Of a stretch of DNA of 64,000 nt, positions 1-12,349 are shown piece by piece. Source of the stretch: Gnetum montanum (lineage: Eukaryota; Streptophyta; Gnetopsida; Gnetales; Gnetaceae); contig MNCI01000161.1 of assembly GCA_015680685.1 (NCBI GenBank), positions 76,119 through 140,118 of the forward strand, read 5' to 3'. The position numbers were made by a program, and so were the translations under genes. How positions within the stretch are numbered: position 1 is the stretch's first letter; the number at the start of each line of letters is the position of its first letter. The notes under the pieces are model-generated. The model did no database searches and was not told the origin of the DNA. It saw only the letters and a list, made by a program, of their open reading frames with translations.

Positions 1-1280
1 AAAAAAAAAGTGAGAATTCAAAGCACACCCCCTAGAAAAAATAAAATTTTGGCTACAAGCACTGGTTATGGAACCTAAAGTGTTCCCTCTAACTAAGGCC
101 CTTCTCGCTTCCCATTGTCTCCTTTGTTTTTTCAAAATGGTGGTGGCTCTTTGAAGATGCATCCTCATATTCGAGTGGATGGTTTAACCGAATGCATTGA
201 TGCGAAGTCACTAGAAGTGGTTGGTTTGAGCCCAGAGTTGGAATGAGATTTGCCAAGTCACATTAATCATCAAACACACAAGGGGCTGTACACCACCTTG
301 TTCTTGAGATTCCATTCCATTTCTTGTCTCTCCTTCCTTCTCTCCATTGTTCACCTCATTGTCGGTTGTATCATTAGTGTATATATTTTGGTTGATGCAT
401 TGTTTTCTTTTTGGTAAATTCTTGTGGTTAAGACTTTAACTCTTGTTCCAAAAGACATTCCCAGAGCTTACGGACTCTTTGAATGTGGGTTTGTCAGGAC
501 ATTAACGGAATGAGCCTACTTTGGGGAGGATCCACTGACATTCCTATTTGGAGCATTAGTTATCTTCTTTTCCTTAGCATTTTACAATTGATTTTATTTT
601 GTTCATTTCCATCTTGACATCTCTTTTATCGATGTCCTAGTTGTCCATTTTTATCTCTCTATCTTACCCCTTTTCTTTCTCCATTCTTTCGCTACCGGTG
701 ATTCGTGATTAGTCATGGGGCTACGAGGCCTGATTTTTCGATTTTTCTTCTAAGCCTTGAATTTTTTCGTTTCTCTTCCTAACCCCTACACCTTTAGTAG
801 TCATCATCTACATCTTCCCAGGTCCATATTAGCCATACCACAACCTAGCCAATGGATTTACACCGAAGTAAGGTATTAATTACATGATGATTCATTTACC
901 CTTGCTAATATATGATTGTGTTGTGTGTGCAGATGGTGATCATACAACAACGGAATGGATCTGGAGCAAACACTTGGAATGGAGCAGCGCTGAAGCAGCT
1001 ATGCAAGGAGCAAGATCGATGGCGCACTTATGGATGGACAATGAAGGCGCAATCTTGGCGTTGGTAGCAGCAACACTTCTTTCTATCTCTCTCTTTCTCT
1101 CTCAGTTGCCAACAAAGGCCTGATGTCATTGTAATAAGGTGTTCACCCTTGTTGTCAAGTCTTGTAATAGTGATCTGTTCACATGTCATCCCATTAGTTC
1201 CATTCCCCTCAATAATTCCATACCTTCCCAATATTATTGTAAGGAACTCGAGGACGAGTTTTCGTTCAGTCATGTCAGTA
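1..1280. other. Unresolved segment with a polypurine-tract-like motif
   Basis: No gene is recognised here. A tract at about 508-536 (GCCTACTTTGGGGAGGATCC) closely matches the reverse complement of sequence at about 36353-36385, and more weakly at 17015-17040 and 21566-21590. In each case a TG dinucleotide follows directly, which is what a retrotransposon polypurine tract next to an LTR start looks like. At 1245-1262 the plus strand reads a Lys-Glu-Leu-Glu-Asp-Glu-Phe stretch of the kind often seen at the C-terminus of plant chromovirus polyproteins just before the 3' LTR. Both point to the 3' end of a decayed plus-strand Ty3/gypsy element; the rest is unassigned. Confidence 0.35.
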
Positions 1281-2210
1281 TGATGAGACGCGATATGCAC
1301 AAGCCACGATATCACGTCATCCCCTGCGATATTGCGTATGCCATATCGTGGTTCATCGCCAAATCTATAAATAAGAGGTGGCACTCCCCTCATTTCACAT
1401 CCTAAGCTAGAAGTAGCGAAGCTTTGGCGGATTAATCACCCCAGAGATAGAATATTTTCCATGTGCCTGCAGTAGAAGTCCCCCAAGTAAACGATTCTTT
1501 ATTAGAGCAGCTTTGTACCTGAACGCAAGTTGTGTACGGCAATAAAGACGAACTTTGTGGATAAACCTTGCAGTACATGGATAGGTTTATTTAATGTTAT
1601 TTATTGCTTTCCTAGTAGTGTAGCATGAGTACGACTTGGTTATGAGCATTCACGAATGTGTATGGCTAGCCAAGGAATCGGCTACTCATCGTGATTAGAT
1701 TCTCTCACCCTTATCTCCTAGAACGTGGGACGAGTACAACTTGATTATGAGCATCTACGAATGTGTACGGCTAGTCAAGGAATCAGCTGCTCGTCACACT
1801 TAAGCTAGTTAGGTGCCTCAGTATGACCGCTTCAAGCATGTGCGTTATGTGTGGTAATTCCAATAACGATTAGTGTTTGGTAGCCATAGTTGCACAGTTC
1901 AGGGTGTGTACGGCAAGTGGGAATGGATGCTGACGCTAGGACTTAGCGCTGTCGATAGAGTTAGTTTTAGTCTCTCAACCCTTCACCCTTTAGCATAGGA
2001 GATAAACCTGAAAAGACCAAAAAAATCATATACCTCGGACTTACTTAACCATACACCGTGACAACAACAAGTAAGTCTGGGAAGACAACAATTAATTAAC
2101 CCCAAGTGTTCCTTGTGGCGTTTAGGCATTTATTCTACAGAGTTCGACCGGATCGCACGTGCTACACTCTTTTCATATGATTGAGTGTAGGGGTACCTCG
2201 CCACTCATCA
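1281..2210 (+). repeat. Diverged LTR (old gypsy LTR family), plus orientation
   Basis: Starts with TGATGAGAC and ends near CACTCATCA, so it has TG...CA-type ends. A TATA box (TATAAATA) lies at 1366-1373. The last about 90 bp, read in reverse, align well with about 10385-10460, including the ACCCAACCATATG-like block and the following GATCTGGTTGAATTCT-like block, and more loosely with 12370 and 32030. It is therefore the plus-strand member of an LTR family whose other members here lie on the minus strand. The exact left edge is uncertain. Confidence 0.5.
1627..1796. repeat. Two-copy direct repeat inside the LTR
   Basis: A block of about 67 bp at 1627-1693 (GAGTACGACTTGGTTATGAG ... CTACTCATCGTG) recurs at 1731-1796 with a few substitutions, separated by about 37 bp. 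Both copies share the order GAGTAC..TTG.TTATGAGCAT, ACGAATGTGTA.GGCTAG, CAAGGAATC. It is a local duplication within the LTR; no function is implied. Confidence 0.7.
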
Positions 2211-2819
2211 CTTGTATTATGTTGCATCATGCTAGATTACGTTGCATAGCATAATTCAGCGTAAAATAGCAAACCTGCAAAAAATTGAAGTGTTGTCACC
2301 GTGCTTCCTTTGTTTTTGATCAATCCTTCTAGGGTTTATTATGCTACACTATGTAATGTAGCGTAATAGGCCCCTTAACCGAAAAACTTATTGAAATATG
2401 TGAAACACTGAAGATCATCATTTAAGCCTTGAGATTTTTTGCTGGGTCGGCAAAGTCTCGAATTTTTTGCCATCTCTAATGTTGCAATGGGCTGCCTTCT
2501 AGCATTACACTGTGTTACACCACATTACGTTATGTTGCGTAATGCTACGTAATATGCCAAAAGTTAAGATTTTTTGGGTCATGGGAAACTTGCAGTTGAA
2601 TGCTTATCGTCGCTGGGAAATTCACAGATTTGAATGCTTGCCGTCGTGCACTCCTTGTCTTGTTTTGTCTTCTAGAATTTATTATATTGTGCTGCATAGC
2701 ATGGTAGAATAGACCCTTTAGTCGAGAAAGGAAACTTGCTAAGCTGCGCCTTGTCACAAATTCTTGCCTGAGTCACAAGATTTTTCTAAGCCGTTGAGGC
2801 CTCAAAATTTTCATGGTGA
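2211..2819. other. Decayed LTR-like sequence rich in TTACG/CGTAA motifs
   Basis: No coding sequence is supported. The stretch repeatedly carries GCGTAA, TTACG and related forms (for example around 2270, 2360 and 2515-2555), the same kind of motif that is clustered in the U3 of the young Tat LTRs at 41460-41740 and 57540-57830. It may be an old relic of such a U3, but alignment by eye is too weak to prove it. Confidence 0.25.
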
Positions 2820-3597
2820 TTCAATACCAAGTCATAGATACAAACCTTATAAAGCATACCTTTTATCTTCATGTAATGCATAACTTGGTGAAGAAACTAT
2901 TGTTTCTTCTTGTTGTCCCATTCTAGAGGAGTCTTCTAAGTGAGCAGATAAGAGAGGAATTCAGTGTACCAATTAGAACCATTAGGACCTTGAACCTCAA
3001 TAACTTTTGTAAAGAGGAGTTCAATTGGAAATTGATCATATAAAGTTTCCTTATTCTCTTTGTTATCCCATTGTAACTAATACAAGATATCAGTGACCAC
3101 ATTCTCAGTTTTCTTTCTATCCATCATCGTAAGATCAAACTCCTATAGAATCACTAGCCACTGTATAGCATGGGTGTTCACCACTAGCTTATTCATTAGT
3201 AACTTGATAGAATTATGTTCTATCTATATAAAGATATAATATCCAAGTACATAATGCCTAAATGTCTCTAAGGTGTATACCACTATCATAAGCTCCTTTT
3301 CGATGGTGGTGTAATTCAACCATGCCTCCACAATGCTTTTACTTGCACAATGGATGTAATAAGAACATTTTTTATCATTAATTATGTAAGTAGTACCTCC
3401 AATGCATAATTGGATACATCTATCATGATGTGAAAGGGTCTAAACTAATCTGGACCATGTAGAATGGGAGTCTCTATGAGCTTTTATTTTAACTATTAGA
3501 ATCCTAGCTTGCATTCCTTGGTACAATTGAAGGATGCATCCTTTTTTGTTAGCTCTACTAATGACTTAGAAATTTTTAATAAATTTTTGATGAAGCA
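2820..3597 (-). pseudogene. Chromovirus-like pol remnant: RNase H and downstream
   Basis: Minus-strand translation, read through stops, gives RNase H features of Ty3/gypsy pol: a block like 'NYTTIEKELM' with 'TLETFRHYVLG' (about 3215-3320), then the linker towards integrase (about 2820-3150). It continues the RT at 3598-4275 in the same direction. The YxDD part of RT and the segment between RT and RNase H are missing, because sequence reads from the thumb-proximal region straight into a connection-domain-like stretch at about 3595. Integrase is not present on the left; the copy is truncated near 2820. A homologous RNase H plus integrase piece lies at 17015-18030. Confidence 0.6.
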
Positions 3598-4275
3598 CTA
3601 ATATGAACCAATAAAATCCTTTAGGACTTCGTTCATGAGCCTCATAAATGTAGTTGGAGTGTTGGTTAGCCCAAAATACATGACTAACCACTCATATAAG
3701 CCATCTAGTGTTTTAAAGGTTATTTTCCATTCATCTCCTAGTTTAATCCTTATTTGATGATAACCAATTTTTAAAATCAATTTTAGAAAGAATCTTAGCA
3801 TTTTTAAGAACATTAAGAATGTCATCCATCCTAGGAATAGGAAATCTATACTTTATAGTAATCCTATTAATAGCCCTAGAATCTATGCACATCCTTAATT
3901 CATCAGTGTCCTTCTTGGGAACTAACATAGCTAGAATGACACAAGGAGATATGGATTCCATAATAAAACCATTAGATAGTAATTCACTTACTTAATCAAT
4001 TCTTCCCTCTAATTTGGAGTCATGCAGTAGGCTCTTTCATTTGGAATTATAGCTTCAAGTATGAAATCTATTTGATGTTGGATGGATCTCATTGGTGGAA
4101 AACCTTCCAATTTTCCCTTGAAAACATCAACAAATTCCAATGCCAAATGTTGCATTGCTAGAGGAAGTTCATTTTTATGCTCCTCTTCACTTTTTGCAAG
4201 TGTTGACATGATGAAAAAACCATTCCCAACCTCCTCATGTGCTTGTAGGTACTCTTTCTCACCAAGTAAGATCAA
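3598..4275 (-). pseudogene. Ty3/gypsy reverse transcriptase remnant (chromovirus-like)
   Basis: Three minus-strand pieces cover the RT N-terminal half: a leader (4009-4275), a fingers piece with 'MLVPKKD..ELRMCIDSRAINRIT' (3743-3961) and a palm piece with 'YHQIRIK' and '[18 protein letters not shown]' (3598-3825). These are standard Ty3/gypsy RT blocks, with wording typical of plant chromoviruses. The copy is dead: it is split by stops and frame changes, and the catalytic YxDD block that should follow the MNEVL segment is deleted. Gag and protease remnants lie upstream on the same strand. Confidence 0.85.
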
Positions 4276-4309
4276 TGAAGCATTAAAAAGGATATTTTCC
4301 TTACATTAT

Positions 4310-4700
4310 TGGCAAGTCATAGGAATGAGTTCATGTATTCAATTTTCTCTTGGAATAGACCAAACATTTCTTGCATCACTAAAAGAAGCCTTGTTGTCAA
4401 AATTCCAATGTCTTTCCAAAATAACAACAATACAATTAATAGGGAGGATGTCACAATGTACCCTATCTTTAAAAGAACCAATTCTAAAAGATAAAATACA
4501 CCTCTCCTTAACTTCTTGAAAATGATCCTTAGATATCCAATAGACTCTATAGGCCTAGGATGTGGAAATGTCTTCAAACCTAGCTTAGAAATATCTTTTG
4601 AAGAAATCACATTTTCTTGAGCTCCCTTGTCAATTAAAATTTGTATCCATTCACCACTATCTAGACACCTAGCTCCAATCCTAAAGAGCATCTTTCTTCA
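4310..4700 (-). pseudogene. Retroviral-type aspartic protease remnant
   Basis: The minus-strand ORF 4317-4691 contains 'ILIDKGAQENVIS', which matches the flap-proximal active-site block of Ty3/gypsy proteases, where D-[ST]-G-A is expected. Here the second position is Lys, so the active site is altered. The piece sits between the zinc-knuckle gag (4803-6003) and RT (3598-4275), the normal gag-pro-RT order. Confidence 0.7.
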
Positions 4701-4802
4701 CATTGGCATTAACATTTTCCATAAAACTATAAGAATTAATTTCAGTAATATCTTTAATCATTGGTGCAGGAGGATTACCTTCATTAGAGGATTTTTTCTT
4801 TT

Positions 4803-6003
4803 CTAAGGTCTAAAGTTCCTTACTTTTGGAGATCTTTGGTGTTTTGCACTTCCATTTTTTGTGTCCCTTTTCATTACAATTGAAGCACTGAAGTCTAGAT
4901 GCATAGTTATTTTCTTGACCCTTTCATTCTTGGAGTAGTCTTTTTTGGAATCTTGGTCCTCCTTGAACTTCTCTTGATTCTCCTTTGTGTCTTCTTTGGC
5001 ATTTCTCTTCTCCTTAGCTCCTTTCTCACATTTAGAATCTTTGGAGTCATTACCTTTAGAAATTTTGGGATGTCTATTATACCCTTGGAGTTTCTGCTTA
5101 GCCTTAAGAGCCAATTTAAAAACCTCATCCAATGTTGAGGGCTCATAGAAGGTTAGCTCTTATTGATACTTCCTTTTAAGTCCTTCTTAAAAGTTAGATT
5201 CTTGTTCATAATCATCCCAAAGAAATTTTGCAATATGGAAAGACTTACAAAAATCCATGTAGTAATCCTTCACACTCTTATCACCTTGCCTTAGCTACTA
5301 TAATTTTGTATGACCTCTTGTCTATGATGTTTCTTCTCAATTTTTTCCTTGAGCATGAACTACATTAAAGAGAAATCATTGATAGGAGTGTCATTATTCA
5401 CCTTGTAAGAATGACATTCATTTTCCCACCATACAAGTGCTATGCCTTTCAATTTTGTTTCAACAAAAGACATCTTTTGATAATTCTCAAAATCTTCAAG
5501 TTCAAAGCACTTATTAATCCTTTTCAACCAAGAGAGAAAAGATTCAGTTCCTTCCATGTCATTGAAGGATTTGACTTCAACATGAGGTATCCTTGAAGCA
5601 TGCTTGAAAGTGTTCGCAAGAGTGACTTCAATTCCTTCACCTTGCTTCCTTTGAGACTTAGAAGAAAGTTCCTTTTTCCTTTTCCTAGGAAAAATGAAGC
5701 CTTGAGACTTATTTTCAACACTAGAATCATGAAGAAAAACATCATCTTAAGCTTCTCCTTCTCCAAGGTATTCATCCTTAAAAGGAATATCATCTTCAAG
5801 GGATGGCATTGATGAATGTCTTCAAGAAGGTCTTGTGAAGAATTACATGACTTGTACCCTTGCTTCGATGCTTGTGGTGAAGAAGCAGTTCCTTTGTTCT
5901 CTCCAAGCTTTTCAATTTTCTCAATAATAGGCTTAAGAGCATTTCTCATGTCATCCATGTCTCTTAACAAAGATTTAACTATGTTCCTCTTTGGATTCAT
6001 CAT
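4803..6003 (-). pseudogene. Chromovirus-like gag with CCHC zinc knuckle
   Basis: Reading from 6003 leftwards, this minus-strand gag begins with a Lys/Glu-rich N-terminus. It contains a capsid-type segment with 'FLSWLKRINKCFELEDF' and 'KLKGIALVWWENE' (5360-5557), typical of the retrotransposon gag family. It ends with a basic Lys-rich linker and one zinc knuckle 'CFNCNEKGHKKWKC' (about 4845-4890) in a different frame from the linker. Frame changes and stops break it. It is the first gene of the element whose 5' LTR is 6361-7166. Gag would package element RNA in a virus-like particle. Confidence 0.8.
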
Positions 6004-6339
6004 GGAAATTGATCTAAAAGGAAATTTTTAGAAAATTCTACAAGGAAATGTGAAATGTTCAAGATTTCTCAAAGAATAAGACAAGAAGTTTTTGGATCTT
6101 AAGAGAAATAATCATAAGATCTTCAAACCCTAGCTATTACAAGCCAATGGATCTCCAATTTCACAATTATCTTCTAATTCTTAAAAGATATGGCAAACTT
6201 AGGAATCAAAGGGAAATTCTCAAACTCTAGGATGAGTAGAACAAGTAGCAAGAAAAAAGTCATCCCAGCTTGAGAATTTGGATTGATTCTTTGTAATTGA
6301 GATGATAATTATCCACTTTAATGAAACTATCTTCAATTC

Positions 6340-6357
6340 CAAGATACTCTAATACCA
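6340..6357 (-). promoter_or_regulatory. Primer binding site (initiator Met tRNA type)
   Basis: On the minus strand, TGGTATTAGAGTATCTTGG begins 3 bases after the LTR end. The canonical plant PBS complementary to initiator Met tRNA is TGGTATCAGAGC, so this copy carries C-to-T changes. It fixes the LTR boundary at 6361 and the element's orientation. Confidence 0.8.
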
Positions 6358-6360
6358 ATT

Positions 6361-7166
6361 TGATGAGTAGCTCCCATGGATTCCACATCCAAGATCTTTG
6401 AAAGTCATAAAAATTGCAAATTGAATAAGAAAAAGGAAAATGAAAGCTTTATTCTTTCTCAAATTGAGAAATTACAGCTAAAGGGAAGCATAATTCCCAA
6501 GTATAGACAAGAGATTTAATCCAACTCTCACACAGTCAATCAAAGCAATTACACACACACAAGGATGATCATTAAGGCACCTTGCCAATACTCAATCTCT
6601 CTCTACTCTTCTCTCAACTTCCTAGACTCTCTTCAATATCTCTTCAAACTCTCTCTAGACTTAAATTGATGGTACAAAAGGTCTATTTATACCTTTTCCC
6701 CTTATCTCTTCATAATCCCTCTAATATATCATTCAATTTAATGTTCATTAAAATCCATGAAAGATGTCTTCAAGAAATAGGAGACGTCTCTACTAAGTGC
6801 AAAGGTCATAGAGTAGATCCCTTCAAATCATGTGGGATGTCTCAACAAAGACATCTACAATGTAGATAAGACATCTCACTTGAAAATGAAAGGTCTCCTT
6901 TGTAGATGAGACATCTCCTCTACAAGGCCAAAATACAACTATGCTTATTTTGAGGCCTGGAACCTTCGATCACCTCCAAACTAGTTCCCATAGCCCTTAA
7001 AACACCCTAAAGTCATCAAAATAGGCCCACAAAACTTCCAAACATGTCAAAATACCTTGATATCATAATCAAAAAAAACAAAATTGAAATATAAACACAA
7101 TAACACATAAATATTTATGCATAAACATATTGAGGTTTAGAGATGGGTTGGTTGATGTCCTCATCA
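6361..7166 (-). repeat. 5' LTR of the minus-strand chromovirus-like element
   Basis: An 806 bp segment with inverted termini: on the minus strand it begins TGATGAGG at 7166 and ends CTACTCATCA at 6361, followed at once by the tRNA-Met primer site. A TATA box (TATAAATAGAC) lies at 6681-6691 on the minus strand. The right end abuts the 3' end of an unrelated minus-strand gag-pro remnant (7180 onwards), so this element appears to have inserted into that one. The matching 3' LTR is not found in the window. Confidence 0.75.
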
Positions 7167-7179
7167 GACTATTCATATT

Positions 7180-9980
7180 TTCTATATGTAATGACACCCT
7201 ATCTCATTGTATGTGATACATGGAACCCTCTTCTTCTCCACTTTATCAGCTTCATTTTCCTTGAATATTTCCAAGGAAATGTCTCTACTCCCCATATTGG
7301 CATCTATGGTACTTAGCCAAGCCCTCCCCATAATGATGGGAAAGTTCTTACAATTATTCATGTGGGTTACAAGGGAATCTATAAGATATAACCATCCACA
7401 CATAGTGGTCACAATGTTCTCCACTACCCCAAAGGAAATAGTGATGGGCTAATATACAAGTTCTAGTTTGATGTTGCTCTTTTTGAGAGAAGGTAGCTTC
7501 TAGGTCCTGTACATTTCTTTTGAGATTAAGTTCATTTTATAACTTGAATCTAATAGAGTCGTAGATGGATCCTTTCCTGTAATCTATAAATAGATAAGGG
7601 GACTTCCAAGATTAGATCATTTCGTAGGAATGTGTCCATCTTTTATCCAATTGGTGACCATGTGGATCAACATGATGATGTGGACACTCAAGAACTTTTG
7701 GTGTGAAGGCTACTCAATGGTCCTTTGAGAGGCCGATGAAGCATGGTTAATAGCCATGGGTGCCTACAAGGATTTTTTTATGGTTTTTTATTCTAAATAA
7801 TTTCCTCTTATGAGGCTTCTATTTAGAATCACTCAAACAAATGTTCAATAGTAAGTTTACTACCCTTACAACATTTTGATTTTGCAAGTATGTTGGAATT
7901 TCTTCCTACATAGGTGAAGTAGGTTGCAATAATGTGATGGTTGATGATGTAGGGGTTGCTAAGGGATATGGAGAAAGAAAATAAAAAGGAAACTCACTTC
8001 TTTAAGAAGTTACTCTATAATATTCTAAAGGATAGTAGTGATGAGAAAAGTAGACATGCCTAGATGAGTCATGAGGAGATACAACTTGTTGTACATAATA
8101 TCCATAAGGATATATCTACCTATAAGGATACTACTACTGTGGTGGTGGCATCCTGCATAACTATGCATTTTTCCACTACTAGTATTTCTCATGTAGTTAA
8201 GAAGTTACTCCACTTGAATAATATGTTATTTGGTGGAACTACTAACTGTAGATGCCTTGTGGATAAGGCAAATACCTAGGTGGCTATCTCTTTGCTAGAT
8301 ATAGGTTTAAAGCATATGCACTAAAGTCTTACAAATGTGACACAATATGGCAACATCCCTTGAGATGTTCATAGTGATAGATGTCACAATTTTCATCATC
8401 TATTTTGGAATCTACAACCTCCTTGACCATTGTAGCTTTACCCCTTTTTTATTGTCACTTCTTCTTGCATTCTTCTTTTTCCTTCTATCTTAATCATTAT
8501 CCTCTTACTCTAGTCTTCCTTCTATAATTTTAAGAGCTATTTGAAACTTTTCATCAAAGGAGTCCCACATTTTATCAACCTTAGCTAATATTTCAGTGAC
8601 ATTTTTGTATTGGAAAGATCTTCCTCTACACCACTTCATCAAGGGATGCTCTAAATCATAAAAAAACACACCTCCCTTTTATGAATGAAGAGATCCTTGT
8701 TATAATTCTTTACAATCTTACACTTTTTCAACTTCTCTTCTTTGACCACCCAGTCTATTGACCCCTAAATATAATGGGTCCATATTTCATAGAGTCTTCC
8801 TTGATCATAGACCCCAAGGATTTCATTAGTGTTATTCCAAAGTCGATCTATGATGTGGAGAAGTTTTTCTCTTTAAGAGTATCCATGGCCTAGACATCAA
8901 TGCAATAGAGAGTATTACCTATCTAGGACCACATCCAAGGACTCATCATTTTCTTGTTTCTATCCTTGGATCCACCTCTAGAATTTATACATTTTGGAGT
9001 AGGTTGGTATTTGTCATTGAATAGTTCCAACATGGTACTTCATCAGTGAATAGATTCTAGTTCCAAGAACCGGTACTAGCTTTTTTCTTATTTAATGAAT
9101 ATTCTTGGGAATAGTTTAAGCTTATAACATTCGTTTTCTATGTTCTTCAAGGTACATGCATCATGAAAAGGTTGTAGATGATTTTTTGGATTTTCATTAT
9201 ATCTCCTTCAAGCATAGGGATATTATTCATATACATCCTATTAATCCAACTATCTTGTTGATGCCTTGTAGGAATTCTCACTACCTCTAAAATATTGAGC
9301 ATGTTTCTAGTAGCTAGTAGAGGGTCATCATAGTCACATCATTTACCATGGCCCCTTTCATGGCCATGATGCCTATGATGAGTCCTAATGTGCCTTCATT
9401 CCTAGTGGTGCTCTTCTTCCTCTTGTCATTGTCTCTAGTATTGGCTCCTATCATCATAATGGGATCTCCTATAATCTCCATCCCAATCTTGATAGCTTCT
9501 CCTTTTATCTTGACCATGCCTCTGCTTATCAAAGTTTGATGACAAAGAGGATGATGAATATGAAGAACGAGAACTTGAAGAATGATTCTTTTGCATCTCT
9601 TTTTTTTTCCTTATCATTCTTCTTGTCATTAGATGAATGACTAGAATTTCCATCCTTTGAGACTCCTTGGTTCTAAGAATTTGTCTTCCCTTCACCAAGG
9701 TTTTCCAAATTTGATTGTAACCATTGGTGAAGAATGTTCTCCTCAAAGAAAGGAGGATAATTTGTATATTGGGATTTTCCAAAAAAAATCTTCATCCTCT
9801 TTATGTTACTATAAGAATAATGATGTTGGGATCTTTTTGCCCTTATAGGTCTTATAGCATGCTTCCATGTGTCAATCTTTCTTATGTTGGGTATCTGTAT
9901 GCTAATAGTCCCTATAGGTGTGCTCTAAGACCTCATATTGTGCATTGAGTACTACAATGCCTAATTTAATGAGGTTGGCC
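7180..9980 (-). pseudogene. Old gypsy gag-pro remnant (Athila/Tat-like), copy 1
   Basis: Minus-strand coding remains broken by many stops. At the right (9435-9782) is a Ser-rich, Arg/Asp-rich stretch; in the middle (about 8500-9250) lie remains of the retrotransposon gag domain; at the left (7182-7424) is a protease C-terminal block 'FPIIMGRAWLSTIDANMG', matching the 'ILGRPWL' block of Ty3/gypsy proteases. The same arrangement recurs at 37759-41130 and 26480-27560. Its likely 5' LTR is at 10385-11240, and its pol part is cut off by the insertion ending at 7166. Confidence 0.65.
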
Positions 9981-10384
9981 ATCAACATGAAGAGAATATA
10001 TCAATCATGAGGTAAAATAATATTATCTTCCATGTCCTCTAGCACATATGTTCATCTTGATAAAGGATAAAAGTGAAATTTCAATTATAAGGATTGAGAT
10101 GAACATAGATAACTCTAAATTATTGGGGCTTCTTTAGTACCTCTTGTCATTGATTTGATTCACCTATGCATGGTGGAGACTTGTTCCTGTAAAAAGAAGC
10201 CATGTTAGTTGTGTATATAATTAGTATGCCTTTGATATTTTAATTTCATAATTATTTTCCCTTTTTGAATAAGAGTGAGTCATTGTTATTTTTATCTTTA
10301 CAACAACTTCATATAAATTCACATTCTATTACTAATCAGTGCACTTAACTAAACTAAGTCCCCAACAACTACACTAATGATGAG

Positions 10385-11240
10385 TGACGAGTGTCTCCTA
10401 CACCCAACCATATGAATTATAAGCATCCACTAGTGATCTGGTTGAATTCTATAGACTTAGTCTCCATAGTTTTCCTATAGTCCTAAAGAGTGAATTGTGA
10501 ACTTGTATGATTGTTTTCTTCCTAACTCACAATTGTGTGTTATCAGTGCATATGGTTAAATATGGGTTAAGGCACATGATATCTATTTTTATAAGTATTT
10601 TAATGGCTAGATAAGTGGATGAAGATTTAATAATTAATGATCTAACTAATCAGCTAATCTAGTCACTAATCCTAACATAAAGTAACCATTCCCACTTTTT
10701 ATACATATTATGAACTCATATTAATGCTACAAGGTTACCAAGTGGCTGTTATTGGATGTAGCAAATATCCACTACTAGGATTACCAAGCATAACATGTTA
10801 TGTTTGAAGTAATTGTACTAATGTATTTATGATTATTTGCATTAATTAATATAAATCATTCATGTAAATTGCATAAAAAGTAAAGTTCTAATTAAAATCA
10901 TTTATGCAATGAATGTAGGAAATCTTGACTTTATTGTTGTTCATGCCAATACACTTAAGTACATAGGCACTCAAATAAAGCATTGTACAATCCCTTATAT
11001 TTAGATTTCACGCACTCAAAGGAAAAATATTCTAACTCTAGGAAGGTGAAACTACAAGAACTTGGCTATGCTATGATTTCTAAGTGTCATTAATATGGGT
11101 GGTAATTGCATTTATATAGACATTTCCTACATTAGCATCGATGCATCTATATCAATGCATCCTATCATGCATCAATAGGACTACATCTATGGGGTTACAT
11201 CAATGCATGCCCATCAACATAGCCTATTTAATTCATGATT
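10385..11240 (-). repeat. Diverged LTR, minus orientation (copy A)
   Basis: Left end carries GATGAGTGACGAG..ACCCAACCATATGAA, which is the LTR 3' end on the minus strand; a minus-strand TATA-like TATATAAA lies near 11115. Between them are blocks shared with 12350-13255, 28690-29190 and 31998-32880: 'GGTTACCAAG', 'GGATTACCAAGCAT', 'CTTTATTGTTGTTCATGC', and ATGCATCAA-type repeats in U3. Placed as the 5' LTR of the gag-pro remnant to its left. Edges are approximate. Confidence 0.55.
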
Positions 11241-12349
11241 CATTAAAGTACCACTAAAATATCTAATTATTAAAGTAGTGACATTTCATATCTTCTGAAT
11301 TTGCTACTTCCATAACTACACATTATTATTAACCTCCAAAGATACTTAAATATTGGTCAAATATTAGTATTAGAACTAATAAAAGTATACAAAATCCTGA
11401 GCCAATATGAAAAAACATGATGTCCATTAATCTAAGAAAAATCAAGAAAATCATTATGAAAATCTTGAATAGCTACATTTTTATCCAAACTATCCAACAA
11501 ATCAAAAAATGTAGACTTTCTAGAAACTCTTGACTTGAAAACTCTAAGTTATTATTTTAATTTTGGTGGGCAATGCTAAATTATAAAATTCTAATTAGGA
11601 TATATGTCTTAGGGGTAAATATTGTTAAAAATTTCTTTAAGTTCCAATTACCTTATTGTTTAAGAAGGATTTTTAAGTAAGAGGTTATCAAATCAAGTAC
11701 ACTTAGGACATCCCCAAAAAATATATAATCATAATGTTTATAGTTAAATTATTTTGAGCTTGAACATAGCCATTCAAAGAGGTTAGGCTTTTTCTCATCC
11801 ATCAACCATCCCAAAACACTTGCTAACAAGATGAGCATTGAGGCTCCAAGTGATGATGATTTTTTATTCTTTTCTTAATTGATACATTTAGTTAATAACA
11901 ATCTAACATCTTGTCTTCCCTTTCACTCTTACAACTACTTCATAAATTAAACATCTACATGTTACAAACATGAGAATATTAAAGCATAGTTTTGTTAATA
12001 TCAAAATGCATAACTATTGTTGAGGGAGACGAAGATTAGAACCATAACTAAATGGGGATGGTAGGTGTTGAAACCCAAAAATTTTGTTTTAACAATGTTA
12101 ACACCTAAAACATATAGTCAAATTAACTATATAACTCAACCTTGCCCACTAGAGTTAAGCCTATAACTTACAGTTTCCAAAATTCTTACCACTAGGTTAA
12201 CATCTCATTATTGAACTAGAACTAAATAACTATATGCACCCCCAAGACATATATCCAACATTAACATTCATTATATTTTTATTAAACACCATGGTATATC
12301 AAATAAATATACTTATTAGAATTAAACCTATGATTTAAAAATCATAAGT
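11241..12349. other. AT-rich intergenic or decayed repeat sequence
   Basis: Strongly AT-rich, stops in all frames, no protein block, RNA gene or terminal repeat recognised. It separates two LTRs of the same family. Confidence 0.4.

Noticed and set aside
884-1123. Small plus-strand ORF of 79 codons with a hydrophobic end
   Set aside because: No domain, no homologous copy in the window, and it lies in decayed retroelement 3' sequence; likely chance.
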